64,000 bases of DNA from the NCBI RefSeq assembly GCF_016598475.1, contig NZ_JAEMUX010000006.1:124001-188000 (forward strand). The letters run 5' to 3'. The notes under the pieces were generated by a model. That model was not told the DNA's origin and ran no database searches. It was given only the letters and a program-made list of their open reading frames with translations. Shown here in pieces: positions 16,327-23,701 of the stretch. Made by a program: the position numbers and the translations under genes. How positions within the stretch are numbered: the stretch's first letter is position 1; each line of letters starts with the position of its first letter. The DNA comes from Streptomyces adelaidensis (GTDB taxonomy: Bacteria > Actinomycetota > Actinomycetes > Streptomycetales > Streptomycetaceae).

Positions 16327-17682
16327 TCAGGCCACCGCTTTCTGCCGGGCGAGTTCGCGTGCCCGTTCGTTGAGATTTCGCGCCTGGGGGTTGGACAAGT
16401 GGCGGCGGATGCGTCGCCGCATGACGTCGAAGTGTTCGTCGGCCCGAGACGACGACAGCGTCTCGTAGTCGTCGAGGAACTTCCCCCACGTCGCGCACGC
16501 CGCTTCGAGGTGTCCCATCTCCAACTGGCGCTGCGCGAGCAGCCCGTTGGCGTGTGCGCTGCCCTGCTTCTCCGCCGGGGGCCGTACACGGTTCGAGTCG
16601 TGCATGGCCTTGATCGATCCAGGCAGGTCACCGAAGGCGTAGAGGACGCTCGACACATGGAAAAAGTAGGCGGCCTGGTCATAGCCGCCGATCGCGTCAC
16701 GCCGGTTGTCCGCCTTCGAGAGCGCGGTCTCGGTCTCCCGCAGCCGCTGGAAGGCTTGCCGTCGATCGCCCACCAGGGCGGCGCCGTGCGCTTGCTGCCC
16801 CGTCAGAAAGGCTTGGAGCCGGGGGCCTGCCTTCGGGGCCGCTTCCGCGGCGGAGTCCGCGAGTTCGAGGCTCTTGCGCGCGTGCTTCAGATTGGCGGCT
16901 TGAAGTGACATGCCTCGAAGCGTGCGGCAGTAGGTCACATGGTCTTCAGCAGCTCCGGCGAGTTCGAGGGCCTGCGTGTAATAGCGCTGGCCGAGTCCGT
17001 GAGCTTTCTCGTACATCGCCATCCATCCCGTGAGATAGACGAGATCGGAGGCGGCGGCCATCATGTCCTTCTTCACGGCCTCGGACGCGTCCGCCCGAAG
17101 GTAGGGCGCAACCGTGTTGACCAGGAAGGCGGCGGCCATCGGCCGAGCGTGCCCCCCGCCGAGTTCGTCAAGGAAGTCGGCGATTCGTTCCGTCATGGTG
17201 CGCACGGTGGCGACTTCACCGGCCCCGATGCGTGTGGTGCGTCCAGTCGCGTGTGCTTCGGCCCGCCCAGTCAGGTCCGCGTACGCGGGGATCGGCAGAG
17301 TCGCGGAGTAGAGGGTCGTCGCGAGGAACTTGCGCCGAGATGGGTCCATGTCTTCCCTTCCGGTCGTGACAAGCCCTTCCACGATGTCAGCGGGCCCAGC
17401 GGCTGCGAAGACAGCGGATTCGGCCGCCGAGAGCGGCCAACCCGCTTCCTCGTAGGTGACAGGCCGCCCAAGTCGTCGCGCCAGTGCTTCGAGGACGAAT
17501 GGACGCACGGCCTTCCGTGGCTTCGTCCCACCGAGCCACTTGTTCACGTTGCTCTTGTCGCAGTTCACGGCGACATCGGCTTCCGCCCCAGTCCGGTTGA
17601 CCGCAGCGGCAAGCTCGACCTGCGACCACCGGGCTTCGGTGAGAAGCCCGCTCAGACCCTCGTTCGGCCGGCGCTCAGTCAT
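16327..17682 (-). CDS. XRE-type HTH regulator with TPR-like sensor domain
   Basis: 451 aa. N-terminal HTH (LSGLLTEARWSQVELAAAVNRTG ... NVNKWLGGTKP), a middle segment with a TAT-like but internal RRKFLATTLYSATLPI, and a long helical C-terminal region of tetratricopeptide-like repeats (YYTQALELAGAAEDHVTYCRTLRGMSLQAANLKHARKSLELAD). This architecture is common in Streptomyces regulators beside small-protein and RiPP-like cassettes and resembles peptide-sensing regulators. GGGAG lies 8 nt before the ATG at 17680-17682. It diverges from the five-gene cassette and is its likely controller. Confidence 0.8.
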   Translation of the reverse strand: MTERRPNEGLSGLLTEARWSQVELAAAVNRTGAEADVAVNCDKSNVNKWLGGTKPRKAVRPFVLEALARRLGRPVTYEEAGWPLSAAESAVFAAAGPADIVEGLVTTGREDMDPSRRKFLATTLYSATLPIPAYADLTGRAEAHATGRTTRIGAGEVATVRTMTERIADFLDELGGGHARPMAAAFLVNTVAPYLRADASEAVKKDMMAAASDLVYLTGWMAMYEKAHGLGQRYYTQALELAGAAEDHVTYCRTLRGMSLQAANLKHARKSLELADSAAEAAPKAGPRLQAFLTGQQAHGAALVGDRRQAFQRLRETETALSKADNRRDAIGGYDQAAYFFHVSSVLYAFGDLPGSIKAMHDSNRVRPPAEKQGSAHANGLLAQRQLEMGHLEAACATWGKFLDDYETLSSSRADEHFDVMRRRIRRHLSNPQARNLNERARELARQKAVA

Positions 17683-17804
17683 GGATCGACTCCCCGTAAG
17701 TCGGCGGACTTTCCACGCTTTCCACTTCGCACGCTCCCCCAACGGTACCGCTGTGCGCTGTCGCTTGGTTGCGTAGTGCGACAACGTAAGCGAGAGGGCA
17801 AACG
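17683..17804. promoter_or_regulatory. Divergent promoter region of the radical SAM cassette
   Basis: 122 bp between the XRE regulator and the first small gene. Contains the inverted repeat TGTCGC-N13-GCGACA (17,759-17,783), a candidate operator for the XRE protein, and GAGAGGG as ribosome site for the gene at 17,805. Confidence 0.4.
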
Positions 17805-17990
17805 ATGCGATCCAAACTGCGAGAGCAGGTGTCGAGCTACAAAGGCCCCTGTTCTGTGCAGGTCCCGTTGGACCAATGGCGCGGCTTCCACCAGCACTCC
17901 CCCGCCTGGTGGCCAAGAAAGTTCACGGCCCCGACGCGTGACTTGATCAGCCGTGTCGACAGTGGGCTTCGAAAGCAGCTCGGCCGATGA
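17805..17990 (+). CDS. Small hypothetical protein (61 aa), first gene of the radical SAM cassette
   Basis: Basic protein with Trp-rich middle (DQWRGFHQHSPAWWPRKF) and one Cys. GAGAGGG about 8 nt before the ATG and a 4-bp overlap with the next gene support it as real. No recognised family. It could be a substrate peptide for the radical SAM enzyme, but lacks an obvious leader/core layout. Confidence 0.6.
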   Translation: MRSKLREQVSSYKGPCSVQVPLDQWRGFHQHSPAWWPRKFTAPTRDLISRVDSGLRKQLGR

Positions 17991-18184
17991 CCCAGAGATA
18001 TCCGGAGCCGCCGGTTGAGCTACCGCTCGACGATTGGCTGTACGCGGCGCAAGCGGTCGAGGGCTGTGGAACATGCGCCGGTGCGGCTACGCGCCTTGCC
18101 CAAGCGAAGAAGGCCGGCAACTCCACAGCCCGCTTCGAGGCGGCCCGCACCATCCGGCTGCACCCGCATGAGGCCGCGAAGTGA
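17987..18184 (+). CDS. Small hypothetical protein (65 aa) with CxxC
   Basis: Acidic/Pro-rich start (YPEPPVELPLDDWLYAAQAVEGCGTC) followed by a basic helix. ATGA overlap with the previous stop and GTGA overlap with the next gene place it firmly in the operon. Single CGTC motif; the same word CGTC occurs in the next protein. Function unknown. Confidence 0.6.
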   Translation: MTQRYPEPPVELPLDDWLYAAQAVEGCGTCAGAATRLAQAKKAGNSTARFEAARTIRLHPHEAAK

Positions 18185-18387
18185 CCTCGGCGTCCGACCC
18201 GCCGCCGAGACCGACCGTGCTCGACCTCTTGGCGAACCTTCCGCAGCGCTGCGGTACATGCGTCGACGAGAGGCTGATCTGGTGCCCCGATTGCTGGGGC
18301 TTCGCAGGCTGCTCCATCTGCAACCACACCTGCAAGGTCGCCTGTCCGAGCTGCGCCGGCGGGGCCTTGGAACCCGTCCATTGCTGA
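18181..18387 (+). CDS. Small Cys-rich protein (68 aa), zinc-ribbon/DnaJ-like Cys spacing
   Basis: GTG start overlapping the previous stop. Ten cysteines, most in CxxC pairs: CGTC, CPDC, CSIC, then CKVACPSC and a C-terminal Cys. Pattern suggests two zinc sites or a metal-cluster carrier. Directly precedes the radical SAM gene (22-bp gap). Could be a dedicated partner, such as a Fe-S or electron donor, or the modified substrate itself; both are inferences. Confidence 0.6.
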   Translation: MTSASDPPPRPTVLDLLANLPQRCGTCVDERLIWCPDCWGFAGCSICNHTCKVACPSCAGGALEPVHC

Positions 18388-18409
18388 ACTCACGCAGAGA
18401 GGTACGACA

Positions 18410-19285
18410 GTGACCGCAACCGTGGAAGCTCCGACCATAGAGGTGGCCCCGGCCGCCGCCCGACTTCTGTGGCTCGACCTGACCCGCCGGTGCCGGCTGA
18501 GTTGCGGGCACTGCTACAACGCGTCCGGGCCGGAAGGCACGCACGGCACCATGTCCCGCGACGACTGGAGGACCGTTCTCGATCAGGCCATGAGGGCCGG
18601 CGTGCCCCGCGTCCAGCTCACGGGCGGTGAAGTGACCACGCACCCGGACGCGCCCGGTCTCGTCGACCACGCGCTGGCACTCGGTCTGAAGGTCGAGGTC
18701 TACAGCAACTTGGTACACATCACGAAAGAGTGGTGGGGCCTGTTGCAGCGTGACGGGGTCACGCTCGCGACGTCGTACTACTCCGACCACTCGGCGGAGC
18801 ACAACTCGATGACCAGGCGCCCGAGTCACGCCCGAACGCGGGAGAACATCGAGAAGGCCGTACAACTCGGCATCCCGCTTCGGGTAGGGCTGATCGTCGG
18901 CGACGACGCGCAGCGCGCAGCCGAGGCGGAGCAAGAGCTTCACGCCCTCGGCGTGACCAACGTCCGCAGGGATCGCGTACGCCCCTTCGGCCGTGGCGCT
19001 CATGGGCAGGCCCCGGACATGGGCGGCCTGTGCGGCCGGTGCGGTACCGACCGGGCGGCCATCGGGCCGGACGGTGATGTCTCGCCGTGCGTCTTCTCGA
19101 CGGCGTGGCCGGTCGGCAACGTTCAGGCAGCGCCGCTGGCCGATATCCTCGGCGGCGCCGCGATGGCGTCCGCCCAGACCTCCATCCGAAACGCGCGCAC
19201 ACCCGGCTTCGACGGCTGCACGCCCGACACCGATGACGAGTGCACTCCCGGTACGCCGGGCAGCGAGTGCACTCCGAGGAACTGA
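18410..19285 (+). CDS. Radical SAM/SPASM-type enzyme with C-terminal triple CTP tail
   Basis: 291 aa, GTG start. The radical SAM cluster motif is CRLSCGHC (Cx3Cx2C) at about residue 30, followed by the SAM-binding VQLTGGE. A SPASM-like region GLCGRCGTDRAAIGPDGDVSPCVF (about residues 205-230) should hold an auxiliary cluster. The C-terminus carries three C-T-P units (GCTPDT, ECTPGT, ECTPRN) in 25 residues. Enzymes of this group often modify peptides. No precursor of a known RiPP class is seen next to it. Operon with small proteins upstream and a kinase-fold protein 7 bp downstream. Reaction unknown. Confidence 0.85.
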   Translation: MTATVEAPTIEVAPAAARLLWLDLTRRCRLSCGHCYNASGPEGTHGTMSRDDWRTVLDQAMRAGVPRVQLTGGEVTTHPDAPGLVDHALALGLKVEVYSNLVHITKEWWGLLQRDGVTLATSYYSDHSAEHNSMTRRPSHARTRENIEKAVQLGIPLRVGLIVGDDAQRAAEAEQELHALGVTNVRRDRVRPFGRGAHGQAPDMGGLCGRCGTDRAAIGPDGDVSPCVFSTAWPVGNVQAAPLADILGGAAMASAQTSIRNARTPGFDGCTPDTDDECTPGTPGSECTPRN

Positions 19286-19292
19286 AGGACAC

Positions 19293-20096
19293 ATGAGCAC
19301 CGACTTCACCGCATCAGAGGTTCAGGCGGTGATCCGCACCCACACGGGTCCGGTGGCCGACTTCCAGCGCACGGCACGCGGCTTCAGCTCGGATGTCACC
19401 GCCATCGTGGAATGCGAGAAGGGGCCGTTCTTCATCAAGGCGATTCGCAACCGGCCCGGCGGTCGTCGCGACTCCCTGACCCGCGAGAGGCAGATCAATC
19501 CGTTCGTGTGGCCCATCTCCCCGGCGTTGCGATGGCACGCCGAAGACGAGTCCTGGATCGTGCTCGGCTTCGAAGCGGTTGAAGGGCGGTCGTCCGACTT
19601 CGGGCCTGACTCCGCGGATCTGTCTTCCGTCGTCGAACTCATCGATTGCATCGGGAAGTTGCAACTCCCGCCCGTGGCCGAGGACTGGCCCGAGACCCGG
19701 TGGGACCCGTTCGTCCGTGACGACTCGGAGGCCGAGCTGCTCCGGGGTGATGCCCTCCTTCATACGGACATCAACCCGAGCAACCTGCTTGTCGGCCCGG
19801 TCGGCATGTGGGCCGTGGACTGGGCCTGGCCGACTCGGGGGGCGGCGTTCATCGATCCGGCCATCCTTGCTCTTCAGCTGGTGTCCGCGGGGCACAGCCC
19901 GGAGTCGGCGGAGTCGTGGGCGTCCCGCTGCACAGCATGGCGGGACGCGGAACCGCAGGCGATCGACGCGTTCGCCGCCGCCCAGCTCCGCCTGTACCGC
20001 GTGGCCCTCGGGCGCAAGCCCGATCAGCCATGGCTTCACGACATGGTCTCGGCGGCTCGATCCTGGGTCGACCATCGCGGGGTAGCGATGGACTGA
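19293..20096 (+). CDS. Aminoglycoside phosphotransferase/kinase-fold (APH) protein
   Basis: 267 aa. N-lobe GFSSDVTAIVECEKGPFFIKAI (ATP-binding Lys), catalytic loop LLHTDINPSNLLV (Brenner-type HxDxxxxN) and metal-binding VDWAW. Fold call is good. AAGGA precedes the ATG. It is the last gene of the cassette. Similar kinase-fold proteins accompany radical SAM and RiPP-like operons, where they might phosphorylate a product or intermediate; aminoglycoside resistance is possible but less likely in this operon. Confidence 0.8.
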   Translation: MSTDFTASEVQAVIRTHTGPVADFQRTARGFSSDVTAIVECEKGPFFIKAIRNRPGGRRDSLTRERQINPFVWPISPALRWHAEDESWIVLGFEAVEGRSSDFGPDSADLSSVVELIDCIGKLQLPPVAEDWPETRWDPFVRDDSEAELLRGDALLHTDINPSNLLVGPVGMWAVDWAWPTRGAAFIDPAILALQLVSAGHSPESAESWASRCTAWRDAEPQAIDAFAAAQLRLYRVALGRKPDQPWLHDMVSAARSWVDHRGVAMD

Positions 20097-20166
20097 AGCG
20101 AGTCCCAGGAGCTGCGCCCCTGGGGATGGGGCGGGTAGGGGCGGCGGGGGCGAAGGAAAGCCCGGG

Positions 20167-21333
20167 TCAGCCGAGCGCCGTCAGCGCCTCCCGTACCGCC
20201 ACCAGATCCTGATCCGAGGCCAACCCCGCGTGATAAAGCCGAAGCTCCGTCGCCCCCAACTCCACCGCCCGCCCCGCATCCTCGACCAACGTCAACGGAC
20301 TCCCACCCATCCCCGAGACGACACCGAAGTTGGCGGCCAGCACGGCCCCCTCCACCCCGGCCTCCGCGAACGCGGGCAGCAGGCCCGGCCCACCCGCGCA
20401 CGGGACGACGACGCCGTCGGCGACGCCCAGGATGTGGGAGGGATCGACACCGGGGTTCGCCCCGCAGTGATACGTCACGGGGTCCGCGTGCAGCAGGATC
20501 TGGAACCCGGGGGGCGCGGCAGCGCGCACCGCCGCGACGGCCGTCTCCTGGAGCGAGCGCGCGACGCCGTCGCGCCACACCCGCGTTCCCGCCGCCAGTT
20601 CGCCGCCGAGGAACTTCTCGACAGCCGCCCAGCCCTCGTCGCCGCCGTCCCCCCGCCACAACGGCTCCAGGGCGTTCCGCACGGCCGCCGCCAGGGCATC
20701 GGGATCCAGCCCGACCCCGCCGTACCCGTCGCGACAGGTCCCGCAGAAGCACAGCGACATCAGGTACTGCCCGGCGTCCCCGAGCCCGACCCCGCCCGTC
20801 TTGTCGTGGGCGTGGAGGTGGGAGAGGCCGTACCAGCCGAGCGACTCCAGTTCGGTGCCCCGGGCTCCCGGCCGGACCGCCGCTTCCACCGCCAGATCGA
20901 CGAGGTACTCGCGGGTCGCCTCCTGCGCGACACACGGCGCCCACGGATAGCGGTCCCCGTACGCGTTGACCAGGGAGGTCGACGGATGCTCGGCGCCGAG
21001 GCGGGAGTTGTGCGCGAGGACGACCCAGGTGTGCACGTCGAGGCCGGCGTGCGCGAGTGCGGTCGCGGCCTCGCCGAACGCGTCGCCGGGTGCCCATTCG
21101 CCCGCCGTGTACGGCCGCAGCGTACGGCCCTCCCAGCGCTCCCCCGGCGGGTACAGCACGGCCGCGTGCTCGGCGGTGACGATGCGGTGGCCGGGGTGGC
21201 GGGGGGTGAGCGCGCGGGTGGAGTGGTACGCGGAGGCGAGTGTGGCCTGCCGTACGCCCAGGTCCGCGATGCGTTCCGCGGCGGCCGGATCCCCGTTGAC
21301 GTCCCAGGGGTAGACGAACGTCGACGCCTTCAC
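20167..21333 (-). CDS. Conserved protein of unknown function coupled to KDG dehydratase
   Basis: 388 aa, GTG start with AGGAGGACAAG and a 4-bp overlap with the KdgD-type gene stop. Sequence alternates beta and helix (KASTFVYPWDV; DVHTWVVLAHNSRLG; LESLGWYGLSHLHAHDKTG; FQILLHADPVTYH; VVVPCAGGPGLLPAF), suggesting a TIM-barrel. Contains LCFCGTC, a Cys trio typical of a structural metal site, and several conserved His/Asp. The layout resembles glycosidase-like or sugar-acid-processing barrels. Tight coupling with an aldarate pathway enzyme suggests a step in uronate breakdown; no activity can be named. Confidence 0.7.
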   Translation of the reverse strand: MKASTFVYPWDVNGDPAAAERIADLGVRQATLASAYHSTRALTPRHPGHRIVTAEHAAVLYPPGERWEGRTLRPYTAGEWAPGDAFGEAATALAHAGLDVHTWVVLAHNSRLGAEHPSTSLVNAYGDRYPWAPCVAQEATREYLVDLAVEAAVRPGARGTELESLGWYGLSHLHAHDKTGGVGLGDAGQYLMSLCFCGTCRDGYGGVGLDPDALAAAVRNALEPLWRGDGGDEGWAAVEKFLGGELAAGTRVWRDGVARSLQETAVAAVRAAAPPGFQILLHADPVTYHCGANPGVDPSHILGVADGVVVPCAGGPGLLPAFAEAGVEGAVLAANFGVVSGMGGSPLTLVEDAGRAVELGATELRLYHAGLASDQDLVAVREALTALG

Positions 21334-22319
21334 TTGTCCTCCTGGCTTCCTTCGGACTCGGCGCCCGTGGCGCGCCGCTCCTCGCACTCTTCCAACAGCG
21401 CGTATCCGCGCTCGATCAGCCGGCCCAGCCGCTTGACGTGGTCCTCCGCCGGCTCGTGCAGCGGCGGCCGTACCTCTCCCACGTCCAGCCCCTGTAGCCG
21501 TACCCCGGCCTTGACCAGTGACACCGCGTAGCCGCGTCCTTGGGCGCGGAGTTCGACGAAGGGGCGGTAGAAGCCGTCCAGCAGCCGCTCCACGATTGCA
21601 TGATCGGCGGCTTCGAGCGCCCGGTGGAACGCCAGGGCGATCTCCGGTGCGAAGCAGAAGACGGCCGACGAGTAGAGGGGGACCCCGACGGCCCGGTAGG
21701 CGGGCTGGGTCAGCTCGGCGGTGGGCAGCCCGTTGAAGTACAGGAAACCGCCCGGCGCCTCGCCGCGCACCGTGCTGACGATCCGCTGCATCAGATCCAG
21801 GTCGCCCACCCCGTCCTTGAGCCCGACGATCCCCTCCGTGCGGGCCAGCTCCACGACGGTGGCGGGCGTGAACACCGCGTTGTCGCGCTGGTAGACGACG
21901 ACGGGGAGGGAGGTCGCCGCGGCCAGTTCGCGGTAGTGCCGCAGCAGGCCTTCCTGGGCGGCCACGACGAGGTACGGGGGCATCGCGAGGAGGCCGTCGG
22001 CGCCGGCTTCCTCGGCGAGGCGCGCGTAGCGCACGGCGAGGGCGGTGCCGTAGCCCGCGCCGGCCACGACGGGGACCCGCCCGGCCGTCTCGGTCACGGC
22101 CGCCCGTACGCAGTCCTGGAACTCCTCGGGCGTGAGCGCGTGGAACTCGCCGGTACCGCAGCAGGCGAAGACGGCGGCGGCACCGGCTTCGACGCCCCGG
22201 CGGACGTGCGCGCGGTAGGCGTCGAGGTCGACCGTGCCGTCCGGGCCGTACGCCGTGACGGGGAAGAACAGCGGTCCGCTGGGGACTTCGAGCCGGGCGG
22301 CGAGAGGGGCTGACGTCAC
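21330..22319 (-). CDS. kdgD: 5-dehydro-4-deoxyglucarate dehydratase (DapA superfamily)
   Basis: 329 aa. DapA-type barrel with CCGTGEFHALTPEEF, VVVYQRDNAVFTP (Tyr) and GIVGLKDGVGDLDLMQRI (Schiff-base Lys); the YQRDNAVF and GLKDG forms are typical of KDG dehydratase, which converts 5-keto-4-deoxyglucarate to 2-oxoglutarate semialdehyde plus CO2. GTG start with GGGAG 6 nt upstream. It diverges from uronate dehydrogenase across a shared promoter region, which completes both ends of the oxidative galacturonate pathway. Confidence 0.88.
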   Translation of the reverse strand: MTSAPLAARLEVPSGPLFFPVTAYGPDGTVDLDAYRAHVRRGVEAGAAAVFACCGTGEFHALTPEEFQDCVRAAVTETAGRVPVVAGAGYGTALAVRYARLAEEAGADGLLAMPPYLVVAAQEGLLRHYRELAAATSLPVVVYQRDNAVFTPATVVELARTEGIVGLKDGVGDLDLMQRIVSTVRGEAPGGFLYFNGLPTAELTQPAYRAVGVPLYSSAVFCFAPEIALAFHRALEAADHAIVERLLDGFYRPFVELRAQGRGYAVSLVKAGVRLQGLDVGEVRPPLHEPAEDHVKRLGRLIERGYALLEECEERRATGAESEGSQEDK

Positions 22320-22585
22320 GGGCTCTCCCAGTCCATGTCACTGATCGGTGTTTACATTTCTGAACAGAAGCACGCTAAGGCGCCTCCTTGGGGCCGGTCA
22401 AGCCGGGCAACCCGCGCCGCACCAGCGATTTCCCGCCTTCGTGTCACCATCGCGTCCCCCTTGACTCACCAGACCCGCACTCCTTAGCGTGTCCACGAAT
22501 GTGAATGTCGGACGCACATGTGCACAGGATGCTCATGTGCACAGTTGGCGATGCTGCACAGTCGGCGATGCAAGGAGATCCCCGG
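22320..22585. promoter_or_regulatory. Divergent promoter region between kdgD and udh with repeated CATGTGCACAG
   Basis: 266 bp. CATGTGCACAG occurs at 22,517-22,527 and again 17 bp on at 22,534-22,544; the first is part of a near palindrome GCACATGTGC. A second doublet, GGCGATGC, brackets GCACAGTC at 22,547-22,571. GTTTACATTTC near 22,350 is an AT-rich patch, likely the kdgD promoter. The local pectin GntR/FCD protein or another uronate sensor may bind here (inference). Confidence 0.5.
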
Positions 22586-23395
22586 ATGCCCGCTCCCCGC
22601 ACCGTTCTGCTCACCGGTGCCGCCGGTGGCCTCGGCACCCTGATGCGGGAGCTGCTCCCGGCCCACGGCTACGAGCTGCGCCTCCTGGACCTGCTCCCCG
22701 TCGAGGGCGAACCGGACGCGATCACCGCCGACCTCGCCGACAAGAAGGCCCTGCGCGAGGCCGTACGCGGCGTCGACGCGATCATCCACCTCGCGGGCAT
22801 CTCCCTGGAAGCCTCCTTCGAGAAGATCCTCAGGGCAAACATCGAGGGGACGTACAACCTGTACGAGGCCGCCCGCGAGGAGGGCGTGCCGCGTGTGGTC
22901 TTCGCCTCCTCCAACCACGCGGTGGGCTTCGCGCCCCGCCCGCGGGGCCGCGATCCGCTGATCCCGATCGACACCCCGCACCGCCCCGACACCTTCTACG
23001 GCCTGTCCAAGTCCTTCGGCGAGGACCTGGCCCAGCTCTACTGGGACAAGCACGGCCTGGAGACGGTCTCCGTCCGCATCGGCTCCTGCTTCCCCGAGCC
23101 CACCAGCGTCCGCATGCTCTCGCTCTGGATGAGCCCGGCCGACGGCGCCCGCCTCCTCCACGCGGCCCTGACCGCCGAGCACGTCGGCCACACCGTCGTC
23201 TACGGCTCCTCCGCCAACACCCGCCTGTGGTGGGACCTCTCCACCGCCCGCGCGCTCGGCTACGAGCCGCAGGACGACTCGGAGCCGTACGCCGCCAAGC
23301 TGATCGCCGAGCAGGGCGAGCTGGACCCCGCGAACGTGGCCCACGCCCACCTGGGCGGCCACTTCGTGAGCGACCCGCCGATCTGGCCGTACTGA
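22586..23395 (+). CDS. udh: Uronate dehydrogenase (NAD-dependent, SDR family)
   Basis: 269 aa. NAD site LLTGAAGGLGTLM, substrate Ser in FASSNHAVGF, catalytic YGLSK (Tyr-x-x-x-Lys), all as in bacterial uronate dehydrogenases, which oxidise galacturonate or glucuronate to the aldarolactone. The start at 22586 is chosen because AAGGAGATC lies 7 nt upstream; the frame is open further up but without a ribosome site. Delivers the substrate for the divergent kdgD branch. The intervening galactarate dehydratase/cycloisomerase step is not obvious in the window. Confidence 0.87.
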   Translation: MPAPRTVLLTGAAGGLGTLMRELLPAHGYELRLLDLLPVEGEPDAITADLADKKALREAVRGVDAIIHLAGISLEASFEKILRANIEGTYNLYEAAREEGVPRVVFASSNHAVGFAPRPRGRDPLIPIDTPHRPDTFYGLSKSFGEDLAQLYWDKHGLETVSVRIGSCFPEPTSVRMLSLWMSPADGARLLHAALTAEHVGHTVVYGSSANTRLWWDLSTARALGYEPQDDSEPYAAKLIAEQGELDPANVAHAHLGGHFVSDPPIWPY

Positions 23396-23473
23396 CGGCG
23401 CCGGAAGTCCGCCGCGCGACGGCGGCGTAGGGCGTACGTCGTACGGGAAACGAGGGCCGTACGGCGCACGAGA

Positions 23474-23508
23474 GGAGCGGGCGGGCAGCGAACGGGCCCG
23501 CCCGCTCC
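23474..23508. terminator. Strong hairpin terminator after udh
   Basis: 13-bp perfect stem (GGAGCGGGCGGGC, 23474-23486, with 23496-23508) and a 9-nt loop, 79 bp past the udh stop. The rest of the 306-bp gap (23396-23701) up to the DeoR gene shows only GC-rich sequence and a GAGGGAG ribosome site. Confidence 0.75.
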
Positions 23509-23701
23509 GGCATTCGGGCACGCCCGTTGCCCGCTCCCACGCCCGCCCCAGGTCCGCGACGGACGGCGGCCGTGCGAAACGGGCCGGGACGGGCATCATC
23601 GGACCCGCAACAGGCCTGGTCGGCGCCGCACACCCGCTGTAGAACTTCCCCCAAGGCCCGCACCGGGCCCGAACGGGCAGCACCACGGCGAGGGAGAGCA
23701 G

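Noticed and set aside
17805..17990. RiPP precursor peptide upstream of the radical SAM gene
   Set aside because: No conserved leader, cleavage site or repeated core residues can be seen from one sequence; left as a possibility only.
16316..20166. Integrative element with att sites
   Set aside because: No integrase, excisionase or tRNA, and I found no matching direct repeats at the two edges.
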